Shown here: in pieces, positions 34,540 to 43,098 of the stretch
Layout: the number at the start of each line of letters is the position of its first letter
Numbering within the stretch: the stretch's first letter is position 1
Assembly (NCBI GenBank): GCA_020073215.1
Contig: JAIQFO010000036.1
Span: 1-50,438, forward strand
DNA from: Terriglobia bacterium
GTDB lineage: Bacteria; Acidobacteriota; Terriglobia; Terriglobales; Acidobacteriaceae
Direction: 5' to 3'
DNA: 50,438 nucleotides
Notes under the pieces: model-generated
The model's database searches: none
Seen by the model: only the letters and a program-made list of their open reading frames with translations
Told to the model about the DNA's origin: nothing
Program-made: the position numbers and the translations under genes

Positions 34540-34926
34540 ATGGACCAAGTACTCAAAGACGAAGCCGCCAAACCGGCGGCGCCCACGGCTCCGGTCAAGG
34601 GCATCCAGGTGACGGAAAACGCCATCAAGAAGATTCGTTCTGCCATGGTGAAAGAAAATATTTCGCCGGAGCAGGGCGGCCTTCGCTTGGGCGTGCAGGG
34701 CGGCGGATGCTCGGGCCTGACTTACAACATACGATTCGATACGCAGCCGCGCGAGCGCGACCGTGTGTTCCAGTTTGGAGACGTGCGAGTTTTTGTGGAC
34801 CCGAAATCCTTTATCTATCTGCACGGACTGACTCTCGATTACCAGGAGACCCTGATGCAGCAAGGATTCGTGTTCGTGAATCCGAACTCGACCAAGTCCT
34901 GCGGTTGCGGCAGTTCTTTCTCGTAG
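34540..34926 (+). CDS. iscA: A-type Fe-S carrier protein
   Basis: A 128-residue IscA/HesB-family protein that passes Fe-S clusters from the scaffold to target proteins. The three ligand cysteines are C57 (GGGCSGLTY), C121 and C123 (SCGCGSSF). The N-terminal 20 residues (Pro/Ala-rich) are an extension beyond the typical core. Position third after IscS and IscU, as in E. coli, supports the iscA name, though ErpA or SufA cannot be excluded by sequence alone. It ends 17 bases before a long hairpin. Confidence 0.93.
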   Translation: MDQVLKDEAAKPAAPTAPVKGIQVTENAIKKIRSAMVKENISPEQGGLRLGVQGGGCSGLTYNIRFDTQPRERDRVFQFGDVRVFVDPKSFIYLHGLTLDYQETLMQQGFVFVNPNSTKSCGCGSSFS

Positions 34927-34943
34927 CGATGGCCCCCTTAGTT

Positions 34944-35025
34944 GTCATCCTGAGCGCAGCGAAGGACCTATGCATTCTCTTGGCGCGGGCAAAATGCGTA
35001 GGTCCTTCGCTACGCTCAGGATGAC
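34944..35025. repeat. long-stem hairpin in the iscA-hscB spacer
   Basis: The arms of about 32 bases (GTCATCCTGAGCGCAGCGAA and on, 34944-34975; reverse complement ending 35025) pair with only about two mismatches around a roughly 19-base loop. It is a copy of the GTCATCCTGAGCG family, also found at 45577-45648. In RNA it would be one of the strongest structures in the operon. Confidence 0.85.
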
Positions 35026-35062
35026 AGGCAGTTTTGAATTGCCCAATTACAAAATCACAACC

Positions 35063-35827
35063 ATGCCTGAATTCAAATCTTCGTTGATCATGCCCGGCCA
35101 AGCGCCCGACGAGGCAACCGCCACTTGCTGGTCGTGCGGAACGATGCGTGCCGTCCACTTCTGCAGTTCGTGCGGCAAGGTGCAACCGCCGGTCCCGGTC
35201 GACTATTTCACCTTCTTTGGTTTTCCCCGCAAGCTCAACCTGGACACGGCCGCCCTGGAGAAGGAGTTCTACGCGCTGAGTCGTCGCCTCCATCCTGACG
35301 GATTCGGGCAGGCGGATCCTCGGGAGCGTGCCTGGAGCCTGGAACAAAGCTCGATGCTCAACGACGCCTACCGCACGTTGAAAGATCCGATCAAGCGCAC
35401 CGAGTACTTGTTGCGCCTGGAAGGAATCGAACTGGAAGAGCAGTCGAAACAGGCGACCGAAAAAGCTCGCGCCACCGGCCAGTTGAAGAAGCAGGTCGTG
35501 CCCCCCGATCTGCTGGAAGAAGTTTTCGAGCTGAACATGCATCTGGAAGAACTGCGAGCCCAGAAGAAGATGGGCGAAGACGACCCCGCATTGCTGGAGG
35601 AAATCGGCAAGGCCAAACTCTCGCTGGAAGAAAAATACGACGCGCTGTTCAGCGAACTAAAAAGCGAGTGGAACAAGTGGGACAAGGCGGTGGAGCGCCA
35701 ATCTGGAGACCAAGGAACCGCTGCCGACCGGCGAAAGATCCTCGACCAGATGCTGGATGTCCTGAACCGGAGAAACTACGTCCGGAACCTGGTGCGGGAC
35801 GTGAATGAAGTAATTGGTGATTTGTGA
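35063..35827 (+). CDS. hscB: J-domain co-chaperone HscB with N-terminal zinc site
   Basis: A 254-residue DnaJ-type co-chaperone that brings IscU to HscA and stimulates its ATPase. The J domain (about residues 47-110) has the HPD motif at 77-79, and a C-terminal helical domain binds IscU. The N-terminus has two CxxC pairs, C22/C25 and C34/C37 (CWSC...CSSC), a metal-binding rubredoxin-like knuckle. E. coli HscB lacks it; human HSC20 and some bacterial forms have one. I start at 35063 (MPEFKSS), avoiding read-through of the hairpin element. The upstream longer frame overlaps the repeat. Confidence 0.93.
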   Translation: MPEFKSSLIMPGQAPDEATATCWSCGTMRAVHFCSSCGKVQPPVPVDYFTFFGFPRKLNLDTAALEKEFYALSRRLHPDGFGQADPRERAWSLEQSSMLNDAYRTLKDPIKRTEYLLRLEGIELEEQSKQATEKARATGQLKKQVVPPDLLEEVFELNMHLEELRAQKKMGEDDPALLEEIGKAKLSLEEKYDALFSELKSEWNKWDKAVERQSGDQGTAADRRKILDQMLDVLNRRNYVRNLVRDVNEVIGDL

Positions 35828-35919
35828 TTTGTAATTTGCGATTTGTAATTTGCGATTGAAGAACAACACATCATCGGCAGTCCAAATCACAATTACAAAT
35901 TACAAATCAGAAATTACAA
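35818..35919. repeat. AT-rich inverted repeat between hscB and hscA
   Basis: GATTTGTAATTTGC is repeated in tandem on the left (35818-35856) and its reverse complement CAAATTACAAATC is repeated on the right (from about 35882), leading up to the hscA start codon at 35920. The arms could form a long AU-rich hairpin that hides the hscA ribosome binding site; no classical one is visible. It contrasts with the GC-rich genome. Confidence 0.8.
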
Positions 35920-37833
35920 ATGAGCTCTGACACCATCGTCGGCATCGATCTCGGCACCACGAACTCGCTCGTGGCCTACATGCAGGGGGACTCTCCCGTC
36001 GTCATCCCCGGGGAAGACGGCCTGAACCTTGTGCCCTCGGTGGTCGCGCTGGACGAGAACAACCAGGTCATCGTGGGCAACGCCGCCCGCCGCTATCTGA
36101 TCGAAACGCCCGAGCGCGCGGTCTATTCGGTCAAACGCCTGATGGGGCGCGGCGTTGAGGATATCCAGGACGAACTGAAGTTGTTTCCTTTCCAGTTAGC
36201 GGCAGATCTTCACCCGGGCGAGGTGCTGCGCATCAAGCTCGGCGAGCGAACCTACACCCCGCCTGAGATTTCGGCGCTGGTGCTGCGCCAGCTGAAGCGC
36301 AACGCCGAGCGCTTTTTCGGAGCGCCCGTAACCCAGGCGGTCATCACCGTCCCCGCATATTTCAATGACGCGCAGCGGCAGGCTACCAAAGACGCCGGAC
36401 GAATTGCCGGCCTGAATGTGTTGCGGCTGGTCAACGAACCCACCGCAGCATCGCTCGCGTACGGCCTGGACAAAAAGACAAACGGCATTGTTGCGGTCTA
36501 CGATCTCGGCGGCGGCACGTTCGACATCTCGATTCTCAAACTTCACGACGGCATTTTCGAAGTGATCGCCACCAATGGCGACACGCACCTCGGTGGAGAC
36601 GATATCGACAATCTGTTGATCGCAATCGCGCTCGACGACATTCGCGGCGACCTCGGACTCGATCTCCGGAAGGATGCCCGGCGAAACGGTGAAGCCGTGG
36701 CTCGTATCCGCAAAGCAGTGATCGAGGCCAAGATTGCTCTTTCGTCGCAGCCCACGGCGAAACTCGAAGTCGATTTGCCCGGTGGAAAGAAGTATCAGCG
36801 GGAAATTCCGCTCGAGATGTTCGAGCAGATGGTCCAGCCCATCATTGACCGTACCGTCGGCCCCTGTAAACAGGCGCTTAAAGACGCAGGCCTGAAGCCC
36901 GAACAAATCGACGAGGTCGTGCTCGTCGGAGGCTCCACGCGCATTCCCAAGGTGCGGCGTTTGGTGCGGGATTTGTTCAAACGAGTTCCGCACACGGATT
37001 TGAATCCCGACGAAGTGGTGGCCCTCGGCGCGGCCGTGCAGGCGAATATTCTGGGCGGCGGCTCCGACATCACGAAAGAAATGCTGCTGCTCGACGTAAC
37101 CCCGCTGTCTCTAGGAATTGAAGTGGCGGGCGGCGTGACCGATAAAGTCATTCTGCGTAACTCAACGGTCCCGGCCTCGGCAACGCAGTACTACACCACC
37201 CAGGTCGATGGCCAAGCCAACGTCGCGATTCACGTACTGCAGGGCGAACGCGAACTGGCGCGCGATTGCCGGTCGCTGGCGCGCTTCGATCTGAAGGGCG
37301 TTCCACCCATGCCCGCCGGCATGCCGCGCATTGAAGTAAAGTTTCTGATCGACGCCAACGGCATTCTGCGCGTCTCGGCGCGCGAGCAGCGCAGCGGGAA
37401 AGAAGCGCAGATCGACGTCCAGCCCAGTTACGGCCTCACCGACGAGCAGGTCGAGAACATGTTGCTCGAATCGTTCGACTTCGCGGAAGAAGATTTCCGG
37501 CAGCGGCAGATCATCGAAGCCCGGCGCGAAGCCGACACGATCCTGACCGCGCTCGCAAAAGGAAAGAAGAGCCCGGCCTGGCAGGATCTCACGGACGAGG
37601 AACGCCGCAACGTCGCGACGCTTGAGAAATCTCTGGTTGCGGCAAAAGATGGCGAAGACTATCACGCGATCCGCGGGAGTATTGACGCGCTGAACGAAGC
37701 CACAATGCGTCTGGCGGAACTGATGATGGATACCGCCGTCTCCACCGCCCTCAAGGGAAAAGCCATGGACGACACCGATCTGGAAGAAGGCCCGCGGGCC
37801 GGGCATCCGGTGGCGAAGGCAGAATTTGAATAG
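35920..37833 (+). CDS. hscA: Hsp70-type chaperone for Fe-S assembly
   Basis: A 637-residue Hsp70 specialised for Fe-S transfer from IscU, working with HscB. The nucleotide-binding domain starts [18 protein letters not shown] and carries [16 protein letters not shown] and the linker/substrate-binding half ([23 protein letters not shown]). HscA differs from DnaK in its helical lid, which is shorter here. It lies directly after hscB. No ribosome binding site is seen before the ATG; an AT-rich hairpin occupies that place. The Fdx gene starts 15 bases after it. Confidence 0.93.
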   Translation: MSSDTIVGIDLGTTNSLVAYMQGDSPVVIPGEDGLNLVPSVVALDENNQVIVGNAARRYLIETPERAVYSVKRLMGRGVEDIQDELKLFPFQLAADLHPGEVLRIKLGERTYTPPEISALVLRQLKRNAERFFGAPVTQAVITVPAYFNDAQRQATKDAGRIAGLNVLRLVNEPTAASLAYGLDKKTNGIVAVYDLGGGTFDISILKLHDGIFEVIATNGDTHLGGDDIDNLLIAIALDDIRGDLGLDLRKDARRNGEAVARIRKAVIEAKIALSSQPTAKLEVDLPGGKKYQREIPLEMFEQMVQPIIDRTVGPCKQALKDAGLKPEQIDEVVLVGGSTRIPKVRRLVRDLFKRVPHTDLNPDEVVALGAAVQANILGGGSDITKEMLLLDVTPLSLGIEVAGGVTDKVILRNSTVPASATQYYTTQVDGQANVAIHVLQGERELARDCRSLARFDLKGVPPMPAGMPRIEVKFLIDANGILRVSAREQRSGKEAQIDVQPSYGLTDEQVENMLLESFDFAEEDFRQRQIIEARREADTILTALAKGKKSPAWQDLTDEERRNVATLEKSLVAAKDGEDYHAIRGSIDALNEATMRLAELMMDTAVSTALKGKAMDDTDLEEGPRAGHPVAKAEFE

Positions 37834-37848
37834 TGCAGGGGTCCCTAC

Positions 37849-38262
37849 ATGTCTGAAGAAAAAACACACGGAAGCGGAGCGGCCACAGTGGATGTTCCCA
37901 GCGAAAATACGGTTGAGGTCACCTTTCTTCCCGAAGGCAAGACGGTGACTTTCGAGCACGGCAAGCTGCCCTACAAATATCATGGCAAGGAAGAGTCGCT
38001 GCTCGATGTAGCGCTGAACTTCGGCATCCGTCTCGATCACGCTTGCGGAGGAAACTGCGCCTGCACCACCTGCCACGTCTGGGTGAAAGAAGGCGCGGAC
38101 CTGATCTCGGAGATGGAAGATGACGAGGCCGACAAGCTCGACATGGCCGCCGACCTTAAGCTAAACTCGCGCCTCGGATGCCAGACCGTGATCAAGAAGC
38201 CGGGCAAGCTGGTCGTGGAAATCCCGGCGTGGAACCGCAATTACATTTCGGAAGAGCATTAG
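37849..38262 (+). CDS. fdx: [2Fe-2S] ferredoxin of the ISC system
   Basis: A 137-residue adrenodoxin-type ferredoxin that supplies electrons for cluster building on IscU. Probable ligands are C66, C72, C75 and C111 (ACGGNCACTTCHVWV...LGCQTV), spaced as in E. coli Fdx. An extra cysteine (C70) lies between, as in the E. coli protein. The N-terminus carries a 20-residue hydrophilic extension. It starts 15 bases after hscA and should be co-translated. Confidence 0.94.
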   Translation: MSEEKTHGSGAATVDVPSENTVEVTFLPEGKTVTFEHGKLPYKYHGKEESLLDVALNFGIRLDHACGGNCACTTCHVWVKEGADLISEMEDDEADKLDMAADLKLNSRLGCQTVIKKPGKLVVEIPAWNRNYISEEH

Positions 38263-38365
38263 AAACGCAGCTTTCAGCCGTCAGCTATCAGCTCTCAGTT
38301 AAACCCTGATCGGGGCTGGTTGAACGAACGACGTTAAGGCGAACGGCCATCAGGAGCATTGATTC

Positions 38366-38587
38366 ATGCCAAAGGAACTCACCTGGAGCGATTCTGAGAG
38401 CATCGGAATTCTGCTCTCTGAGACCCATCCCGAACTCGACCCGCTGGCGGTCCGTTTCACCGACCTGCACAAATATGTGATCGCGCTCCCCGGCTTCAGA
38501 GACGATCCCGCGAAGTCGAACGAAGCCAAGCTGGAAGCGATCCAGATGGCATGGCACGCGGAAGTCCTCGACCGAACCCAGGGCTAG
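38366..38587 (+). CDS. iscX: Fe-S assembly protein IscX
   Basis: A 73-residue acidic protein (LTWSDSESIGILLSETHPEL, DLHKYVIALPGF, LEAIQMAWHAEVLDR) matching IscX, the small iron-binding partner of IscS that slows cluster formation. It ends the operon, as in E. coli. The 103-base gap before it includes a direct-repeat stretch (CAGCTATCAGCTCTCAG). No terminator with a T-run is obvious after it. Confidence 0.92.
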   Translation: MPKELTWSDSESIGILLSETHPELDPLAVRFTDLHKYVIALPGFRDDPAKSNEAKLEAIQMAWHAEVLDRTQG

Positions 38588-38749
38588 TGCTGCGGTTCAG
38601 CCAGCGTCATGTCGCCCCTCAATCATTGCCGTCAATGAGTGCGAACGCCCTGATTACAAAGTCGGCTGGCGGGCGCATCATGCTGGGGTTAAGGTAAGCG
38701 AATACAAGGTCCATGTCCGATATTGCTCTCGATGTCACGCGAGGTGGTT

Positions 38750-39634
38750 ATGGCTATCAATTCGAGATTCCTGAAAACCGCGCGGCGTTTCGCCCCAGCA
38801 ATGGCCGCAGCTGTTCTTTTCACGGTCGTCGCCGAAGCAGACTCAAGGAACAAGGTTCAATGGGCACGGTCGACTGACGGTGTTCGTATTGCCTATGAAG
38901 TGCGTGGCCAGGGGGCGCTGGCCCTCGTCTTCGTCCACGGCTGGTCGTGTAACCGAAGCTTTTGGGCTGGTCAGATGGAACCGTTCTCAAGACACTTCAA
39001 AGTTGTAGCTGTCGATCTGGCAGGCCACGGCGACTCTGGCCGCAACCGCGAAAAATGGACAATCCAGTCGTATGGCGAGGATGTCGCAGCCGTGGTGAAA
39101 AAACTGAACCTCAAAAGGGTCATCCTCATCGGTCACTCCATGGGGGGGGATGTGATCCCGGAGGCAGCACTACGACTCCCAGGCCGCGTCCTGGGCCTCA
39201 TCTGGTTAGACACCTACAAGAAGCTGGGGGCAGGCCGAAGCCCGGAAGAAGTCCAGGCATTTGTGGCGAAATTCCGCCCAAATTTCTCAGAAGCAACTCG
39301 CACCTTCGTTCGAAGCATGTTCGTAAGTACGTCGGACCCGGCCCTCGTGGAGCGAGTCGCGCTCACTATGTCCTCCGCTCCTCCGAGTGTTGCTTTGCCA
39401 TCGCTGGACTCCGCGTTCAGCTACAGCCGCGAGATGCCGCAGACTTTGGAGCGGCTGCATCTACCCGTGATAGCGATCAATCCTGACAACGCTCCCACCG
39501 ACATTGCCTCCCTCGATCACCACAGTGTGCAAGTAATCGTCATGCCTGGAGTCGGGCACTTCCTGATGATGGAGGATCCCCAGCGGTTCAATGGCCTTCT
39601 CAGCACGGCAATTGGCAGGCTCAATCGCGAGTGA
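38750..39634 (+). CDS. exported alpha/beta hydrolase
   Basis: A 294-residue alpha/beta-hydrolase. An N-terminal hydrophobic segment (APAMAAAVLFTVVAEA) is a probable signal peptide. The oxyanion region is VFVHGWSCNRSFW, the nucleophile serine is in IGHSMGG, and the histidine is in GVGHFLMMEDP; the acid is probably the aspartate near INPDNAPTD. It could be an esterase or similar; substrate unknown. I start at 38750 with GAGGTGG just upstream; an in-frame start at 38723 lacks one. It is the first gene after isc and is probably transcribed separately. Confidence 0.82.
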   Translation: MAINSRFLKTARRFAPAMAAAVLFTVVAEADSRNKVQWARSTDGVRIAYEVRGQGALALVFVHGWSCNRSFWAGQMEPFSRHFKVVAVDLAGHGDSGRNREKWTIQSYGEDVAAVVKKLNLKRVILIGHSMGGDVIPEAALRLPGRVLGLIWLDTYKKLGAGRSPEEVQAFVAKFRPNFSEATRTFVRSMFVSTSDPALVERVALTMSSAPPSVALPSLDSAFSYSREMPQTLERLHLPVIAINPDNAPTDIASLDHHSVQVIVMPGVGHFLMMEDPQRFNGLLSTAIGRLNRE

Positions 39635-39767
39635 TTCTCCTCGCGGCGGACGCGAGTATCAGTTGGCATAACATCCCCATTTCACTCATTACCAGGAAAC
39701 GACTCCAGTCGCGAAGATACGTCGATTATCTCGAAACCTTGTACTCTTAGGAGCCCTGCAGCGATCC

Positions 39768-40811
39768 CTAGCGCACTCCCGCCACACTCGGCGCCGCGTC
39801 TTCCACGCTCGCCTCGCGCAGAAACTTCGCCGCCTCTTCGGGCGGCGTGGGGTTGATGTAGAAACCCGTTCCCCACTCAAATCCCGCCGTCTTGGTCAGC
39901 TTCGGCATGAATTCAATGTGCCAGTGATAGTACTCGTTGGTCGGTTCCTGCACCGGCGAAGTGTGGACGACCAGGTTGTACGGTGGGTTGTCGAGCACGC
40001 GGTCCGCTTTCAGCAACAGCAGTTTGAGCGCTCGGGCGAGATTTTCAAACAATTGCGACGACGAGTTCTCGAAAGCAGATTCGTGGCGTTTGGGGAGGAT
40101 CCAGGTTTCAAAGGGAAACCGCGGAGCATAGGGAGCGAGGGTCAGAAAATCTTCGTTTTCCGCCACGACCCGGGTGCCATCGTCGATGTCCTGGCGGATG
40201 GCGTCGCAGAAGACGCAGCGCTCTTTGTAAATGTAATACTGCCTGGCCCCCTGCAGTTCCTCCGCCACATAAATGGGCAGAATCGGCAATGCGATCAGCT
40301 GCGAATGCGCATGCTCGAGCGAGGCGCCGGCGGCTTCCCCATGGTTCTTGAAGAGCAGAATATATTTGAACCGCCGATCCTTCTTCAGATCGAGGATGCG
40401 ATCGCGAAAGGCCCACAGCACATCTTCGATTCTCTTGGCGGGAAGCGTGGCCAGGCTGGCGTTGTGATCCGGCGTTTCGATCACGACCTCGTGGGCGCCG
40501 ATGCCATTCATCTTGTCAAACATGCCCTCGGCCTGCTTGTTCAAATTACCTTCGATGCCGAGCGCGGGGAACTTGTTCGGAACCACCCTGACCGTCCAGC
40601 CCGGAGTGTCTTTCTGGGCGGCGCCGCCGTTGGAGTTAGGGCGATAGGCGAGAATCTCCGGCGGGGTCTTGCTTTCATTGCCATAGCAGAAGGGGCAGAA
40701 TCCGCCCTTGATCTTCACCGGCTCGCGCACAAAGTCGGTAGGCCGCCGGGCGCGATCCGTGGAAATAATCACCCACCGGCCCACGATGGGGTCCTTTCTT
40801 AATTCAGGCAC
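39768..40811 (-). CDS. galT: galactose-1-phosphate uridylyltransferase
   Basis: A 347-residue HIT-superfamily enzyme of the Leloir pathway that swaps UMP between UDP-glucose and galactose-1-phosphate. It starts ELRKDPIVGRWVIIS, has CPFC near residue 40 for zinc, a catalytic HAHSQ motif (LEHAHSQLIALP) in place of the usual HPHSQ, and a second zinc-related HWHIE site. The start is GTG at 40811 with AAAGGAT upstream. GalK and GalE genes are not nearby. Length is close to E. coli GalT. It starts the leftward group with YraN upstream. Confidence 0.93.
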   Translation of the reverse strand: MPELRKDPIVGRWVIISTDRARRPTDFVREPVKIKGGFCPFCYGNESKTPPEILAYRPNSNGGAAQKDTPGWTVRVVPNKFPALGIEGNLNKQAEGMFDKMNGIGAHEVVIETPDHNASLATLPAKRIEDVLWAFRDRILDLKKDRRFKYILLFKNHGEAAGASLEHAHSQLIALPILPIYVAEELQGARQYYIYKERCVFCDAIRQDIDDGTRVVAENEDFLTLAPYAPRFPFETWILPKRHESAFENSSSQLFENLARALKLLLLKADRVLDNPPYNLVVHTSPVQEPTNEYYHWHIEFMPKLTKTAGFEWGTGFYINPTPPEEAAKFLREASVEDAAPSVAGVR

Positions 40812-40824
40812 GTACTAAATCCTT

Positions 40825-41358
40825 TCAGTAATAATCCGCAGACCCACGATTGCCGAATTTACGATTGTACGATACGGGAAACGCATTTTGGAACAACTCG
40901 AAGAAGGGCCGCTTGCGTCCACCCTCGTAGTATACGGCGAGCACGTCGAACCTCCACTGGACCCCGTCCCGCGAAAGGCGCGCGGCCTGGGGATCCCGCT
41001 GGCACGAAGAGGGCAAGTGGCGCAAGAAGTCGCGGGCAACTAGCGACAACTCCCGTTGCTTGTGTCGATCCACCGCCGCTTCCGCCGGCTTGACGTCGTG
41101 AGTGGTCCGGGTCTTCACCTCGATAAAACACAAAACGTCCCGTTCCCAGCCGACCAGATCGAGTTCGCCGCGATGATGCGGCGAGCGGTAGTTGCGGGCG
41201 ATGATGGTGTAGCCCCGGCGCCGCAGGTAAAAGTAAGCGTCCTCTTCGCCTCGACGGCCGGTGCGCTGGTGCGCGGGCAGCTTCTCCGGTGGAAGGGTGT
41301 GGGCCGCCAGCCAATCCAGTGCGCGCAGTGTGGCTTCGGTCAGGCGTCCGGCCAACAT
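40825..41358 (-). CDS. YraN-family (UPF0102) predicted nuclease-fold protein
   Basis: A 177-residue protein with an endonuclease-like core: GRRGEEDAYFYLRRRGYTIIARNYR, then HRGELDLVGWERDVLCFIEVKTRT. These carry the conserved E-x-D and E-x-K positions. Family members are small and function is unknown (possible Holliday-junction-like nuclease). The N-terminus extends about 35 residues before the conserved core, and the C-terminus holds WRFDVLAVYYEG, a frequent ending. It lies 13 bases upstream of galT and 15 bases downstream of the EamA gene, so the three probably form an operon. Confidence 0.85.
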   Translation of the reverse strand: MLAGRLTEATLRALDWLAAHTLPPEKLPAHQRTGRRGEEDAYFYLRRRGYTIIARNYRSPHHRGELDLVGWERDVLCFIEVKTRTTHDVKPAEAAVDRHKQRELSLVARDFLRHLPSSCQRDPQAARLSRDGVQWRFDVLAVYYEGGRKRPFFELFQNAFPVSYNRKFGNRGSADYY

Positions 41359-41373
41359 GGGAGAACTCCCTCT

Positions 41374-42312
41374 TCACCCTAGCTTGGATCGCGGCGCGCA
41401 TGATGTGACCCTCATCACCGCGCGTTCGGTATGTTTTTCGACTTCCTTCTTCCCAACCGTATTCACCAACACCACGCCGCCCAGCGCCACCGCGCCTCCG
41501 ACCAGAGAGATCAGTTTCGGCACCTCGCCCAGCCAGATCCACGCAATGCTAATGGCCACAATCGGTATCATGTAGAGCAGCGTCGAGGTGCGGCCGGCGG
41601 TGCCGTGCGAAAGCACGTAGGCCCACGCCACATAGGCGAGGGCTCCCGGAAAGATGCCCAGGTAAATGACCGCCAGCGTCGCCGAAGCGGGAGCGGCGCG
41701 CAGCGTGTGCACCAGGCCGCTGGCGAAGGGCAGCATCAGCGCGGTTCCGAACCAGATCGAGTACGCCGTAAATTCCAGCGCGCTGTACCGGCCCAGATAG
41801 TGCTTCTGCAGAATCATGTAGAGCGCCGACGTAACCGCCGCCGCGAGAATGATCAGCGCTTGCGGGGAGAGGCGGATGCCTTCACCCTCGCCGCTGGCGA
41901 TCAGTGCAACTCCCGCGAAGCTCACGAACACTCCACACCATCCCATGGCAGTCAGTCTCTCGTGCAGCCAGAATCGGGCCGCCAGCGCGGTCCAGATGGG
42001 CACGGAGGCAATCAGCAAACTGGCCGCGCCCGCGGTTACGCGGGTCTCTCCGTAGTTCAGGGCGAGGTTGTAAAAGGTAATCCCGATCATGCCCGTCAGG
42101 GCCAGCCCAGGAAGGTCGCGTAATTCCGGACGGCGAAAGTGTGCGATCCCGGCGTAAATGCCGAGCACGGAAGACGCGACCAGGAAACGCACGACGGCGA
42201 GATTCGCGGGCGAGTAAGCGCGCAGGCCGGCGCGAATGCCTGCAAAAGCAGAGGCCCAGATCACCAGGGTGAACGCCAGGGCAAAAAGAGTGCGAGACGT
42301 AAAGCGCGGCAT
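41374..42312 (-). CDS. EamA-family (DMT) transporter
   Basis: A 312-residue membrane protein with about ten hydrophobic helices, in two EamA repeats of five: first from [27 protein letters not shown] and second around [27 protein letters not shown] to [18 protein letters not shown]. It exports or imports a small metabolite, such as an amino acid or sugar-like compound; the substrate cannot be told. The ATG at 42312 is preceded by GGAGG, so I reject a 114-residue upstream extension. It is first in a probable EamA-yraN-galT operon. Confidence 0.88.
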   Translation of the reverse strand: MPRFTSRTLFALAFTLVIWASAFAGIRAGLRAYSPANLAVVRFLVASSVLGIYAGIAHFRRPELRDLPGLALTGMIGITFYNLALNYGETRVTAGAASLLIASVPIWTALAARFWLHERLTAMGWCGVFVSFAGVALIASGEGEGIRLSPQALIILAAAVTSALYMILQKHYLGRYSALEFTAYSIWFGTALMLPFASGLVHTLRAAPASATLAVIYLGIFPGALAYVAWAYVLSHGTAGRTSTLLYMIPIVAISIAWIWLGEVPKLISLVGGAVALGGVVLVNTVGKKEVEKHTERAVMRVTSCAPRSKLG

Positions 42313-42400
42313 CGAAAGGCCTCCTTTCACTAAGAATCTGGTTGTGAATCTCTTTGGATGAGAGTGGTTGCGTCGGGATCGCGGCGCTACCCGGTTCGGC

Positions 42401-42928
42401 TCACCAGGTATCGCCGCCACGTTCAGGAGGCCAAGCTCCAGCCTGGCGGCGGAGCAAGGCAATCTGGCCGGCGTGATAACTGTTATGCGCCGCAAGTTGC
42501 CACAGGATTCGGTGCACGGTGGATTCACGCGGAGACTGCGGCGAACCCACGTTCTGAATCTTTCGCCCGAGCGCTGCCGCATCGGATTCCGCGAGCCGGG
42601 CCAACTGAGCCAGCCAATCGGTGAAGCGGCGAGTCGTGGCCTGCCACTGCACACACTGTTCCATGGCTGTGCGGCTGCCGTTGGCCGGACTCGGATGCGC
42701 CGGCCAGCTTTCTATCGCTTTCCCGGGGTAGGGTCGATTCTCGCCCGCGATTTTGGCGAGTTCGTAGTCCATCCAGTAGTTCATGTGCTCCACGATCTGC
42801 CAGATGGAGTGCGGATAGCCCGCCACGATCCGGGCCGCCAGTTCCGCCGGAATATCTTCCACGCAAGCGACTGGATCCACATGGGCGCCTTTGCCGTACA
42901 CAAGTTCGCATAGTGTGGTGTCGCCCAT
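42401..42928 (-). CDS. DinB-family protein
   Basis: A 175-residue helical-bundle protein of the DinB/DUF664 type. The [20 protein letters not shown] and [18 protein letters not shown] segments contain the typical metal-binding histidines of the family (one in helix 2 and two near the C-terminus). Related enzymes include thiol-dependent transferases, so a bacillithiol or glutathione-like co-substrate is possible. GGAGAAAGGATGG lies before the ATG. It follows a repeat-filled gap after the class III aminotransferase gene on the same strand. Confidence 0.85.
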   Translation of the reverse strand: MGDTTLCELVYGKGAHVDPVACVEDIPAELAARIVAGYPHSIWQIVEHMNYWMDYELAKIAGENRPYPGKAIESWPAHPSPANGSRTAMEQCVQWQATTRRFTDWLAQLARLAESDAAALGRKIQNVGSPQSPRESTVHRILWQLAAHNSYHAGQIALLRRQAGAWPPERGGDTW

Positions 42929-42961
42929 AAGTCCATCCTTTCTCCGGTACGTGGAATATGT

Positions 42962-43076
42962 GTAGAGACGGGCAATCCCCGTCCCGCTTTCGATCCGAGC
43001 TTGTTGGTGGAGAGCCGGGCGTCCCCGCCCGGCCGGACCCTTCGACTCCGCTCAGGGCAGGCTCGCGAGACGCCCG
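42962..43076. repeat. composite of three dispersed repeat families
   Basis: TGTAGAGACGGGC (42961-42985, GAGACG family), GCCGGGCG/CGCCCGGC (43014-43033, as at 9655), and CGGACCCTTCGAC and on (43034-43076, as at 14304) lie end to end between the DinB and aminotransferase genes. This looks like repeated insertion into the same spacer. Confidence 0.75.
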
Positions 43077-43098
43077 TCGCTCAAGCGTAATCCGCCGA

